From positions 1-29,495 of the forward strand of contig JBBROA010000043.1 in the NCBI GenBank assembly GCA_038229875.1: 29,495 nt of DNA, given 5' to 3'. The first letter of the stretch is position 1. Every line of letters starts with the position of its first letter. The position numbers and the translations under genes were made by a program. This DNA comes from JALYUA01 sp038229875 (lineage in GTDB: Bacteria > Acidobacteriota > Thermoanaerobaculia > UBA5066 > Gp7-AA6). The notes below the pieces were generated by a model. It made no database searches. It saw nothing but the letters and a program-made list of their open reading frames with translations, and was not told where the DNA came from. This document shows, piece after piece, positions 14,602 through 22,810 of the stretch.

Positions 14602-15629
14602 GTCGTTCCCTTTCCGGAGTCGAGCTCGGCGAAGCGCCCGAGGAGGTCGAGCGCGCGGTACGCGTAGCCGTAACCGGAGTCGAACCAGGAGACCGTCTTC
14701 GAGACGCTGTCGCCCATCGACATCGTGGCGAGCGAGTCGTACACGGACGAGTACGGGCTGTGCGCGACGTCGCTCGAGACGATCGGCTCGACCTCGAACT
14801 TCAGGTAGCGGTTCCAGCGTTTTGTTGCGGCGGCCGTGCGGACGACCTCGTTCAACGCGATCTTCGAGATCTTCTTCTCGTGCCAGCAGACGAGGTCGAC
14901 GAGAGACCCGTTGCGGACCGGGACGCTCATCGCGGAGCCGGTGATCCGTCCCTGAAGCTCGGGGAGGAGGTCGGCGAGCATGGCCGGGGAGCGAGAGGCC
15001 TGGGGGATGATGTTCTCCGCCGCGGCGCGGCCCTGCCGCTTGTCCTCGGCCGGCACGTCGGCGAGCCGGTGCTGGCTCGTGTAGGAGTGCACCGTCGTGA
15101 ACATCGCGCGCCGGATCCCGAACGCCTCGTTTAAAATCTTCAGGATCGGCGCGACGCAGTGCACCGTCGAAGACGCGTTCGAAACCACGCGGTGCGCGCT
15201 CGACAGGCGGTCGTCGTTCAGGCCCATGACCGCGACCGCGTCCGGAGGGTCGACGGGATCGGGCGGCGCGAGCGAGATGACGCGCTTCGCCCCCGCGTCG
15301 AGGTGGAGCGCGAGCTCCCGGCGCGGGCGGGGACGCGACGTCGCCTCGAGCAGCGTGTCGACGCCGAGCTCGCCCCAGGGTGTCTGGGCCCCGTCCTTTT
15401 CCGAGAGCAGCGGGATCTGGCGGCCCGCGACGTAGATGTTGCCTTCCCGGATCGAGATCTCGTCGGGGAAGCGGCCGAGCGTGGTGTCGAACCGGAGCAG
15501 GTACTCCAGCCCGGCCGGGTCGGCGATCTCGCTCACGCCCGCGATCCGCACGTCGTCGCGCGCGTAGAGGAGGCGGAACAGGTTCCGGCCGATCCTTCCG
15601 AGTCCGCGTATCCCGACAGAGAGCGTCAC
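14598..15629 (-). CDS. GAPDH paralogue with catalytic Cys replaced by Ser
   Basis: 343 residues from a GTG at 15629 that overlaps the rhodanese stop (GTGA); a farther ATG at 15683 would run into the rhodanese gene. The fold is clearly GAPDH: GIRGLGRIGRNLFR, SNASS-TVHC, FTTVHSYT. The nucleophile position is S154, where the family has Cys (NASC). The His partner (H181) is kept. WYDNEW is replaced by WFDSGYG, and E34 stands where the NAD-type Asp would be. Classic oxidative phosphorylation of GAP is therefore not expected. It may be a regulatory subunit of a mixed tetramer with the intact GAPDH, or have another dehydrogenase or binding role; these are inferences. Length and frame are intact, so it is not simply a decaying gene. 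Confidence 0.88.
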   Translation of the reverse strand: MTLSVGIRGLGRIGRNLFRLLYARDDVRIAGVSEIADPAGLEYLLRFDTTLGRFPDEISIREGNIYVAGRQIPLLSEKDGAQTPWGELGVDTLLEATSRPRPRRELALHLDAGAKRVISLAPPDPVDPPDAVAVMGLNDDRLSSAHRVVSNASSTVHCVAPILKILNEAFGIRRAMFTTVHSYTSQHRLADVPAEDKRQGRAAAENIIPQASRSPAMLADLLPELQGRITGSAMSVPVRNGSLVDLVCWHEKKISKIALNEVVRTAAATKRWNRYLKFEVEPIVSSDVAHSPYSSVYDSLATMSMGDSVSKTVSWFDSGYGYAYRALDLLGRFAELDSGKGTT

Positions 15630-16018
15630 GCCGGCCCCTTTTCGCCGGAGCCGGTCTCGACGGGCAGTCCGAGCTCGCGCCACCGGCGCATCCCGCCCGC
15701 CATCGACCGGACGTCCGTGTATCCCATCCGGGCGAGCGCGTCCGCCGCCAGCGCGGAGCGGGAGCCTCCGCCGCAGTACAGGACGAGGGGTGTGGCGGGA
15801 TCCGCAATCTTCGTCTCGATGTCGCGCTCGAGAACGCCCTTCGAGAGGTGAAGCGCGCCGGCGGCGTGATCGACCCGAAACTCATCGTCCTCGCGGACGT
15901 CGACCAGGATGGGATTCTCTCCACGTTGCCGCCCGGCGAGAAGCTCCTCCGGTGTCGTTTCCCGGATGCGCGCCTTCGCTTCCTCGACGACGGTCTTGTA
16001 ATGGGATGGAGAGGTCAT
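15626..16018 (-). CDS. Single-domain rhodanese
   Basis: 130 residues from the ATG at 16018 (an ATG three codons earlier at 16027 is also possible). Rhodanese domain: ILVDVREDDEF, HAAGALHLSKG, and the active-site loop CGGGSR in VLYCGGGSRSALAADAL (Cys about residue 82), then GYTDVRSMAGGMRRW. It has an N-terminal helix and no signal peptide, so it should be a cytoplasmic sulfurtransferase (sulfane sulfur carried on the Cys). The stop overlaps the GTG of the GAPDH paralogue, making a coupled rhodanese-GAPDH-like-GAPDH operon. Why sulfur transfer sits with GAPDH is unknown; persulfide chemistry on GAPDH cysteines is a speculation. Confidence 0.9.
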   Translation of the reverse strand: MTSPSHYKTVVEEAKARIRETTPEELLAGRQRGENPILVDVREDDEFRVDHAAGALHLSKGVLERDIETKIADPATPLVLYCGGGSRSALAADALARMGYTDVRSMAGGMRRWRELGLPVETGSGEKGPA

Positions 16019-16048
16019 GGGTGCCACCGGGAAAAAGTCAGGGGCGGA

Positions 16049-16054
16049 GTATAG
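16049..16054 (-). promoter_or_regulatory. -10 box for the rhodanese/GAPDH operon
   Basis: On the minus strand this reads TATACT, about 30 bp upstream of the ATG at 16018. No convincing -35 is visible. TATACT also occurs upstream of the Asp-box gene (17393-17398) and the first gene of the window (116-121). Confidence 0.35.
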
Positions 16055-16113
16055 CTATTTGGAGTCAGGCGAAGGGGGAAGGGCGGAGGACATCAGCCGG
16101 GCGGATCGCGCCT

Positions 16114-16470
16114 TCAAGCGAGCGCCACGATTCGCGCGAGCACGCCGACGACCGTTCCGAAGAGCTCGGCGGAGTGGGTCAGCGTTTTCGCGGCGCGCAG
16201 GCTTTCGGCCATCTCGCGGATTCCGGCCGTGAGCTCGTCGTGGTGGGACGCGAGGCGGAGGGAGAGGTCTTTCAACTGCTCGTCTTCGACGTGGGAGATG
16301 AGCGCGTCGAGATCCGCGCGCGCGAGCTGAAACGCGGAGAGCGCTTCGTTGTCGTCGCCGAAGGAGTCGAGGATTTCGTCCGCGTGGCGCTCGATCGGAG
16401 CCCGGACGCGGTTCCGGAGGAGATCGAGGAGCTTCGAACGGGCGGCTTCCGCCGCGTCGTTCTCGATCAC
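16114..16470 (-). CDS. Small helical protein of unknown function
   Basis: 118 residues from a GTG at 16470 lying in the stop of the upstream lipoprotein gene (GTGA). Almost wholly helical with long runs of heptad-like spacing (SKLLDLLRNRV, DLDALISHVEDEQLKDLSLRLASHHDEL), so a coiled-coil or helical bundle is likely. A final hydrophobic segment (ELFGTVVGVLARIVALA) could be a membrane or packing helix. No signal peptide and no recognisable domain. The tight coupling suggests it works with the lipoprotein. Confidence 0.7.
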   Translation of the reverse strand: MIENDAAEAARSKLLDLLRNRVRAPIERHADEILDSFGDDNEALSAFQLARADLDALISHVEDEQLKDLSLRLASHHDELTAGIREMAESLRAAKTLTHSAELFGTVVGVLARIVALA

Positions 16471-17342
16471 CGGCGCGCCTCCCGGACCGCCCGCACCCAC
16501 GACGTCAGTGTGTCGGCATCGGCGAGCAGCGCGGCCCATGCTGCCCCGTCCAGCCGGCCCTCGGAGAGAGCCGCCCACCCGGTTCGCAGGCGGCTCGCCG
16601 TGTCGCTCGCGTCCGAGAGGAGGTCGGCCGCGGGGGGTGGAAGCGTGTAGAGCCTCCGCTCGGCGATCCACGCCGAGGGCTCCACGATCCGGTTCTCGAG
16701 GAAGGGACGCGAGACCTCCCGCTGCCGGCCGAGGTCCTTCAGCGAGGCGGCATCGGCGCGGATGTGGCGGCGCAGGGCGTCGAGAAGCGCCTGCTGGACG
16801 GCAAGCTCGTGTCCGACGGCTTCCGAGCGGGCGTCGAGCTCCCGGGAAAGCGCGCGTTCGCGGACGCCGCGCACGAGCAGCCCCGAAGATTTCGAGAGGA
16901 GGTCGCGCTCCGCCCCCGACAGCAACGTGGAGCCCGAGATCTCGCGCCCCAGGGCCGTCGCGCTTTCCAGGGCGCGGGCGGCCGCGGCTTCCGCCGCCCG
17001 ATCCGACGCCGGGTCGGCGAGGTCGCGCAGGGCATCGAAGTAGCGGGCGAGCAGCCGGGCATGCCTGCGCAGGCGCTCGATGTCGGCGATCTCGTTTTCG
17101 ATGGAGGCGTGCTTCTCGAGCACGACCCGACGCTCGTCGCGGGAGAGTCCCTGGGCTTCCGAGAGCACGCGGGCGGAATCCGCGTCGACGGCGGTCTCTT
17201 CGGCGAGGAGAAGCAGCGCGTCGACCGCGCGCCCCCAGGCAGCGCCGGCCGTCCCGACCGCGGCCGCGTGCTGCACTTGCACGGACGCGCATCCGCAGGC
17301 GAGAAGAAGCCAGGCGGCGGTGAACCCAACGCGCGATTTCAT
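16467..17342 (-). CDS. Helical lipoprotein of unknown function
   Basis: 291 residues. Signal peptide MKSRVGFTAAWLLLACGC, with C16 as the probable lipidated residue (LLAC), a near-standard lipobox. The rest is Ala-, Leu- and Arg-rich and predicted helical, with long coiled-coil-like stretches. No enzyme motif is seen. It starts at 17342, divergent from the Asp-box gene, without an obvious Shine-Dalgarno. Its stop overlaps the start of the small helical protein at 16470, forming a two-gene unit possibly concerned with the envelope. Composition fits the rest of the window. Confidence 0.75.
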   Translation of the reverse strand: MKSRVGFTAAWLLLACGCASVQVQHAAAVGTAGAAWGRAVDALLLLAEETAVDADSARVLSEAQGLSRDERRVVLEKHASIENEIADIERLRRHARLLARYFDALRDLADPASDRAAEAAAARALESATALGREISGSTLLSGAERDLLSKSSGLLVRGVRERALSRELDARSEAVGHELAVQQALLDALRRHIRADAASLKDLGRQREVSRPFLENRIVEPSAWIAERRLYTLPPPAADLLSDASDTASRLRTGWAALSEGRLDGAAWAALLADADTLTSWVRAVREARR

Positions 17343-17392
17343 CGAGAGTGTGTGCGAGGAGCTTATCGCGGGGAAGCTCCGGGCCGCTGCCC

Positions 17393-17398
17393 TATACT
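17393..17398 (+). promoter_or_regulatory. -10 box upstream of the Asp-box protein gene
   Basis: TATACT in otherwise GC-rich DNA, 37 bp before the TTG start, giving a leader of about 30 nt that contains AAGGAGG. The -35 region is unclear. Confidence 0.4.
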
Positions 17399-17435
17399 TC
17401 CCGCCTTCGAACTCCTCTTCGATCAAGGAGGTCTC

Positions 17436-20400
17436 TTGCTCCACCCCCGCCGGACGCTGGCGTTCGCGGCCGTCTTCGGCCTTTTCCTGCCGCTCGCCGC
17501 GACGGCCTCTCCCCCGTCGGGCCCGCCGCCGACGAAGACCCCGTCGGGCGCAGCGCCGACGAAGACCACCGTCGAGAAGCCAAAGACGTTCTCCGATCTC
17601 TTCGAAGGCCTGCAATTTCGCAACATCGGACCGTTCCGCGGCGGCCGCGTCACCGCGGTCACCGGGGTCCGGCACGATCCTCTGACTTTCTACTTCGGCT
17701 CCACCGGCGGCGGCGTCTGGAAGACTGCCGACGGCGGCTCGAACTGGGAATCTGTGTCCGACAAGGACTTCAAGACGGGATCCGTCGGCGCGATCGCGGT
17801 CTCGGAGTCGGACCCGAACGTCGTGTACGTCGGGATGGGGGAGGCCCCCATCCGGGGCAACGTCTCGCACGGCGACGGCGTGTACAAGTCGACGGACTCG
17901 GGGATCACCTGGACGTCGATGGGGTTGAAGGGGACGCGGCAGATCGCGCGCGTCCGCATCCATCCGAACGATCCCGACCTCGTCTATGTCGCGGCGCAGG
18001 GGCACGTCTGGGGGCGGCACCCGGACCGCGGCATCTTCCGTTCGAAGGATGGCGGTCGCACCTGGGCGAAGGTGCTTTACGTCAACGACCAGACGGGCGC
18101 ATGCGACCTCGCGATGGATCCTTCCAACCCGCGCACCCTGTACGCGGCGTTCTGGGACGCGATCCGGCGTCCCTGGGAGCTCTTCGACGGCGGGCCGGGG
18201 AGCGCGCTCTACCGCTCGACCGATGGAGGCGACAGCTGGAAAAAGATCGAGGCCGACGGCCTCCCCGCGGGCGTGTGGGGCAGGGTCGGCGTCGCCGCGT
18301 CCGCCGCCCGGCCCGGCCGGGTCTATGCGTTCATCGAGGCGAAGGACGGCGGCGGGCTTTACGTCAGCGACGACCGCGGCGAGAAATGGAAGCACGTCAA
18401 CGACGAGCACAAGATCCGGCAGCGGGCCTGGTACTACGCCTGGGTCTATCCGGACCCGAAAAGCGCCGACACCGTCTATCTTCCCAACGTCAACCTGCAT
18501 CGCTCGACCGACGGCGGCAAGACGTTCTCGAACGTGTCTTCGCCGCACGGCGACCACCACGACATCTGGATCGACCCGGACGATCCGAACCGGATGATCC
18601 TGGGCAATGACGGGGGAGCGACGATCAGCTTCAACGGCGGGCGCACGTGGTCGACGCAGAACAACCAGCCGACCGCCCAGTTCTACCGCGTAACGACCGA
18701 CGACCGCTTTCCGTACTGGGTCTACGGCTCGCAGCAGGACAACTCGAACGTGTGCATCCCGAGCGGGGTGCCCGGAGCCGGCATCGACATGGCGGACTGG
18801 CACTCCGCCGGGGGCGGCGAGAGCGGGTGGATCGCGCCGGATCTGAAGAACCCGGACGTGGTCTACGCGGGAGAATACGGCGGGCAGATCACCCGGTACG
18901 ACCACAGGACACGGCAGGCGCGCGAGGTGGGCGTGTGGCCGCAGCTCGCCGACGGCCACGCGACCCGGGACCTGAAGTACCGCTTCCAGTGGAACGCGCC
19001 GATTCTGATCTCCCGGCACGATCCGAAAGCGCTGTACCACGCGTCGCAGATCCTCCTGCGCAGCCGTGACGAGGGGGAGACGTGGGAGGAGGCGAGCCCG
19101 GATTTGACGCGCAATGACCCGGGCAAGCAGGGGGATTCCGGCGGGCTGGTCGCGCGCGACATCACGGGCGTCGAGGTGTACGACACGATCTTCGCGCTTT
19201 CGGAATCTCCGGTCGAGCCCGGAGTCCTCTGGGCCGGGTCCGACGACGGCCTCGTGCATGTCACGCGGGACGGGACGAAGACCTGGCAGAACGTGACCCC
19301 GAAGGGGATGCCGGAGTGGATCCAGATCAACGCGATCGACGCGTCGCCGCATGAGAAGGGCGTCGCTTACGTCGCCGCGACCATGTACAAGTTCGACGAC
19401 TTCGCGCCCTACCTTTACAAGACCAGGGACTACGGGAAGACGTGGATGAAGATCGTCTCCGGGATCCCGGCGGACGCGTTCACGCGCGTCGTCCGCGAGG
19501 ACCCCGCGCGCCGGGGCCTTCTCTACGCCGGCACCGAGACCGGCCTCTACGTCTCTTTCGACGACGGCGCCAGCTGGCGCGCGTTCCAGCGGAACCTGCC
19601 CGCGACACCGATTACGGACCTGACCATCAAGAACGGCGACCTCGTGCTCGCGACCCAGGGACGAGCCTTCTGGATCCTGGACGACACGACCGCGCTTCGG
19701 AGCTGGAATGACTCCATCCGGACGTCCGGGCCTCGGCTCTTTCCGCCGCGGAAAGCCGTGCGCATGCAGACCGAGCGGGTCGACGAGGAGGACGAGCCGC
19801 TCCGGGGCGTCGGGACGAACCTCTTGAACGGGGTCATCGTCGACTACTGGCTCCCCGAAAAACCGGCGAAGGGCGAGAAGGTCGGAATCGAGATCCTCTC
19901 CGAGGGGAAAGTCATCCGCGCTTTTTCCAACCAGAAGCCGGAGAAGGAGGGAGACCTGAAGGAGCAGGCGGCGCGCGAAGAGGAGGAGAAGGATCGCGAC
20001 AAGCCTTTGGAGCCGAAGGCGGGCCTCAATCGCTTCGTGTGGGACATGCGGGTTTTCAAGCCAACCCTCGTGCCGAAGGCCGTCTTCAACGAGGGGACGA
20101 AGAGCCCGCCGAAGGTCGGCCCGGGCTCGTACCAGGTGCGCCTGACCGCGGGCGGGAAGACGTTCACAGAGACCGCCGTCGTCGAGCCGCACCCCGGCGG
20201 ATTCGCGTCCGCCGCGGACCTGAAGGCGCAATACGACCTTCTCGCCTCCATCCGGGACCGGCTGTCGGAAACGCACGCGACGGTGCTCAAGATTCGGGAT
20301 GCGCGCGCGCAGGCGAAGGACCTCGGTGAGCGCGCCGCCCGGCTCGGAAAGGGCGAGGCGCTGACGCGGCGGGCAGGGGCCCTCGCGTTCAAGCTCACGG

Positions 20401-20696
20401 CCATCGAAGAAAAGCTCATCAACCCGAACATCAAGGCGAACGAGGACGACCTGAATTTCGAGCCGAAGCTCGACCACGACCTGACGAACCTCGCCGGGAT
20501 CGTGGCGAGCGCCGACGCGAAACCCCTCGCCTCCTCCGTCCGGTACTACGAGCTCCTGAAAACGCGGCTCACGGCCGTGCTTTCCGAGTTCGACCGGCTC
20601 ATGGAAGGCGATGTCGCCGAATTCAACCGTGCGGCGGACGCGCTGCAGATTCCCCGCGTCGTCCCCGCGCCGAAGCTCGACACCGCAGCACCCTGA
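17436..20696 (+). CDS. Secreted VPS10/sortilin-like Asp-box beta-propeller protein
   Basis: 1086 residues from a TTG at 17436 directly after AAGGAGG (17425-17431); the frame is open far upstream but that part is antisense to the lipoprotein gene. The signal peptide is the first ~24 residues. About eleven Asp-box repeats of the form SxDxGxxW are visible (KTADGGSNW, KSTDSGITW, RSKDGGRTW, RSTDGGDSW, KTRDYGKTW and others), as in sortilin-type ten-bladed propellers and BNR glycosidase-like proteins. The C-terminal third (from about 760) has a charged KE-rich stretch and a helical region. Such proteins are abundant in Acidobacteriota and often annotated as glycosyl hydrolases, but no catalytic set is evident and the role may be binding. 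YbjQ-like gene follows 9 bp later. Confidence 0.9.
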   Translation: MLHPRRTLAFAAVFGLFLPLAATASPPSGPPPTKTPSGAAPTKTTVEKPKTFSDLFEGLQFRNIGPFRGGRVTAVTGVRHDPLTFYFGSTGGGVWKTADGGSNWESVSDKDFKTGSVGAIAVSESDPNVVYVGMGEAPIRGNVSHGDGVYKSTDSGITWTSMGLKGTRQIARVRIHPNDPDLVYVAAQGHVWGRHPDRGIFRSKDGGRTWAKVLYVNDQTGACDLAMDPSNPRTLYAAFWDAIRRPWELFDGGPGSALYRSTDGGDSWKKIEADGLPAGVWGRVGVAASAARPGRVYAFIEAKDGGGLYVSDDRGEKWKHVNDEHKIRQRAWYYAWVYPDPKSADTVYLPNVNLHRSTDGGKTFSNVSSPHGDHHDIWIDPDDPNRMILGNDGGATISFNGGRTWSTQNNQPTAQFYRVTTDDRFPYWVYGSQQDNSNVCIPSGVPGAGIDMADWHSAGGGESGWIAPDLKNPDVVYAGEYGGQITRYDHRTRQAREVGVWPQLADGHATRDLKYRFQWNAPILISRHDPKALYHASQILLRSRDEGETWEEASPDLTRNDPGKQGDSGGLVARDITGVEVYDTIFALSESPVEPGVLWAGSDDGLVHVTRDGTKTWQNVTPKGMPEWIQINAIDASPHEKGVAYVAATMYKFDDFAPYLYKTRDYGKTWMKIVSGIPADAFTRVVREDPARRGLLYAGTETGLYVSFDDGASWRAFQRNLPATPITDLTIKNGDLVLATQGRAFWILDDTTALRSWNDSIRTSGPRLFPPRKAVRMQTERVDEEDEPLRGVGTNLLNGVIVDYWLPEKPAKGEKVGIEILSEGKVIRAFSNQKPEKEGDLKEQAAREEEEKDRDKPLEPKAGLNRFVWDMRVFKPTLVPKAVFNEGTKSPPKVGPGSYQVRLTAGGKTFTETAVVEPHPGGFASAADLKAQYDLLASIRDRLSETHATVLKIRDARAQAKDLGERAARLGKGEALTRRAGALAFKLTAIEEKLINPNIKANEDDLNFEPKLDHDLTNLAGIVASADAKPLASSVRYYELLKTRLTAVLSEFDRLMEGDVAEFNRAADALQIPRVVPAPKLDTAAP

Positions 20697-20705
20697 GGAG
20701 GACAC

Positions 20706-21041
20706 ATGCTCGATCGGAAGTTCATCACCACCGCGACGGATCTGCCGGGATACCGGGTCGTGCGGAGCCTCGGGGTCGTCCGGGGGATCACGGTCCGTTC
20801 GAGGAGCGTCATCGGCACGATCGGCGCGGGCCTGCAGAGCTTGATCGGAGGGAACATCACCATCTGGACGCAGCTCTGCGAGCACACCCGCGAGGAGGCG
20901 TTCGACCTTCTGGCGCAACATGCGGATCAGATGGGCGCGAACGCGGTGATCGCGATGCGCTACGACGCGAACGAGATCGCCCAGGGAGTAGCCGAGGTGC
21001 TGGCTTACGGGACGGCGGTCGTCGTCGAGGCGGCGCGCTAG
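20706..21041 (+). CDS. YbjQ/UPF0145 family protein
   Basis: 111 residues, the usual YbjQ length. Opening TATDLPGYRVVRSLGVVRGITVRSRS, central GAGLQSLIGGNITIWTQLCEHTREEAFDLLAQHADQMGANAVIAMRYD, and C-terminal YGTAVVVE are all typical. Members form pentamers with a possible metal- or ligand-binding site, though function is unproven. GAGGAGG overlaps the stop of the preceding gene, placing it in the same operon as the Asp-box protein, only 9 bp apart. Confidence 0.93.
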   Translation: MLDRKFITTATDLPGYRVVRSLGVVRGITVRSRSVIGTIGAGLQSLIGGNITIWTQLCEHTREEAFDLLAQHADQMGANAVIAMRYDANEIAQGVAEVLAYGTAVVVEAAR

Positions 21042-21069
21042 CTTTCAGGGGCGAAGGGCGAAGACAAAA

Positions 21070-21118
21070 TTCAACTCTCAACTGTTAAAGGTGGACGCTG
21101 AGAGCTGACAGCTGAGAG
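21070..21118 (+). repeat. Heptanucleotide repeat locus C
   Basis: Seven units in one 7-bp register: TTCAACT, CTCAACT, GTTAAAG, GTGGACG, CTGAGAG, CTGACAG, CTGAGAG. Five of them fit CT(C/G)A-type heptads. The array stops one base before the CTA (21119-21121) that is the TAG stop of the minus-strand AsmA-like gene. It fills most of the spacer between two convergent genes. Confidence 0.75.
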
Positions 21119-22678
21119 CTACCGCCTGACTCTTTCTCCGTCTTCGTACCAGCTCTTCGCTCCGAGCAGCTTGAGCTTCGAGGAGGGGCCATCGATCTCG
21201 AGGCCCACGTTCAAGAGGCCGCCCTCGACGAGAAACGCCCCTTTCTTCGACCCGGCCGTATCGCGCAGGCGTCCCCGGATCCGGAACACGCCGCCCTTTG
21301 CGTCGAGTTGCTCGATGTCGAGCAGGCGCTTTCCGATCGCGACCCGCCCCGTCGCCTCGAGGCCCTCGAGCTTGAAGATGCCGCGGGCCCAGCCCGGAAG
21401 GCTCGTGTCGAAGAGGGTGAAGAGCGGCCGGGCGTCGCGGCAGGAGAGAGACAGCCGCGTTTGAAAAGCGGCCGCGCGCCGCGCGTCGATGCTCGCGGAG
21501 GGCAGGTCGAACTTCCCCCACCAGTCGCGGGAGTCGGGTCCGACTCCTCCCTCTGTGGCGTGCGTCAGCTCGATCCTCGACCCGGACAGGTCCATCCGGT
21601 CCTTTTCAAACGTCCACGGGTCGATCTTGATCCGGATGGTTGCGTCGGAGCGCAGGTCGGATTTCCGATACTTCGCGAGCACGCCCCGGCTCGTCGTGGC
21701 GAGTTTCGCCTTGCCGATTCCTTTTTCGACGTCGGCCGCCAGGTGAACGGTTCCCGCCCCGCCGGAGAGCCGTGGCTCGCCACCGGTGAAGTAGTTCACG
21801 AACTCGAGCCCGGCGAGGGGCCCATCGAGACGGATGCGTCCGGAAATCCGCGGCCACACGGCGTTGCCTTGCAGCTGGCGGGGATCGTACTGATCGATGA
21901 CCGCGTTCACTTCGAGGGTCGCGCGTCGTGCGATCACGTTTTTTCCGAGCGTCAGGTCGCCGCGCGAGAGAGAGAGGCGCGCGGGGCCCACCTGGACGTG
22001 CCGGCCGCTCAGGATGTCGAACGAACCGTCGAGCGTCCCGCCTCCCCTGTAACGGTAGATATCGATCCAGACCTGGCGGACTCCGTCGATGTGGAGGTTG
22101 TCGAAATCGAGCTCGAAGGGGCGCGAGGAAGACGAGTCCGAGGCGGAGGCCGGCGCCGGTGCGGGAGCGTCCGCGCGGTCGAGAGGCGCGGGCGGAGGCG
22201 CTCCCACGAGGAGAGGCTTCTCCGGAAATCCCGGGATCGGCGCTAACGCGGCGAAATGCTCCGCCGCCTTTTGCGAAGGGTCGGGCCGGACGCGCAGGCG
22301 GTAGTCGAGCCCGGATCCCTGAACGCGCGTGAAGTGGAGCTTGTGGGACAGGAGGCCGAGCACGGAAAAGGAAAGCCGCGCTTCGTCCAGCCGGAAGTAG
22401 AACTCGACGTTCGGGTCACGGTTACGCAGCTCGAACCCCGTGACGCGAACGTTCCAGGGGACCCAGCCGGAGGCCGAGGCGTACTCGATCCGGAGCTCTT
22501 CGGGGTCCTTGTTCGCCCACTCCTTTATTTTTCCGGCGGTCAAGATTCGGTGAAGCGCGATCGAGGCGCCGAGAGCGATCAGGATCAACAGCAGCAGTAC
22601 GCCACCCGCTATCCACAGGGTGATCCGGCCCGCGCGCCCGCCGCGCGCGGCCGCCTTCCTTCTGGAGGTCTTCGCCAT
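21119..22678 (-). CDS. AsmA-like membrane-anchored protein
   Basis: 519 residues from the ATG at 22678; a GTG three codons earlier (22687) is an alternative. A basic N-terminus (KTSRRKAAARGGRAGR) is followed by one membrane helix (about residues 19-42, ITLWIAGGVLLLLILIALGA). The rest is beta-rich with repeated short strands, and a Pro/Ala/Ser linker near 155-185. This order, a single N-terminal helix and a long beta domain with phrases like LDGPLAGLEFVNYF and GGVFRIRGRLRDTAG, fits AsmA/DUF748-type proteins thought to bridge lipids across the periplasm. Family assignment is by overall appearance only. The stop is adjacent to heptad locus C. Confidence 0.65.
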   Translation of the reverse strand: MAKTSRRKAAARGGRAGRITLWIAGGVLLLLILIALGASIALHRILTAGKIKEWANKDPEELRIEYASASGWVPWNVRVTGFELRNRDPNVEFYFRLDEARLSFSVLGLLSHKLHFTRVQGSGLDYRLRVRPDPSQKAAEHFAALAPIPGFPEKPLLVGAPPPAPLDRADAPAPAPASASDSSSSRPFELDFDNLHIDGVRQVWIDIYRYRGGGTLDGSFDILSGRHVQVGPARLSLSRGDLTLGKNVIARRATLEVNAVIDQYDPRQLQGNAVWPRISGRIRLDGPLAGLEFVNYFTGGEPRLSGGAGTVHLAADVEKGIGKAKLATTSRGVLAKYRKSDLRSDATIRIKIDPWTFEKDRMDLSGSRIELTHATEGGVGPDSRDWWGKFDLPSASIDARRAAAFQTRLSLSCRDARPLFTLFDTSLPGWARGIFKLEGLEATGRVAIGKRLLDIEQLDAKGGVFRIRGRLRDTAGSKKGAFLVEGGLLNVGLEIDGPSSKLKLLGAKSWYEDGERVRR

Positions 22679-22775
22679 TCTGTCCACCGGCCTCTCTCCG
22701 CAAGCGGCGGGCCAAGTGGCGTGCGCCTCTCGTCCGGCGGGCGCCGGGCGCCGGGCCCGCGCGGGCAGGGCGCCG

Positions 22776-22802
22776 GGAACTTTGGACCGTTTTTTTCGTT
22801 AT
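22776..22802 (+). promoter_or_regulatory. ECF-like promoter of the ABC operon
   Basis: GGAACTTT begins at 22776 and CGTTAT at 22797, with 16 bp between GGAAC and CGTT. The GGAACTTT half is identical to that at 1444. Transcription would start at about the ATG (22811), so the mRNA may be leaderless; the GGAGG at 22805-22809 is only one base from the ATG and is unlikely to act as a normal Shine-Dalgarno. Confidence 0.35.
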
Positions 22803-22810
22803 ACGGAGGC

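Noticed and set aside
13606..15924. A 772-codon minus-strand frame that looks like a fusion ending in GAPDH
   Set aside because: The N-terminal ~440 codons are Arg/Pro-rich antisense or out-of-frame translation of the rhodanese and GAPDH-like genes. The real GAPDH starts at 14601.
16467..20921. A 1484-codon minus-strand open frame antisense to the Asp-box gene
   Set aside because: Only the last 291 codons (from 17342) have a signal peptide and sensible composition. The rest is antisense to a clearly recognisable protein and is kept open by high GC.
22741..22800. GC-rich tract followed by TTTTTTT as an intrinsic terminator
   Set aside because: No gene on the plus strand ends just upstream, and the T-run falls inside the spacer of an ECF-like promoter for the ABC operon.
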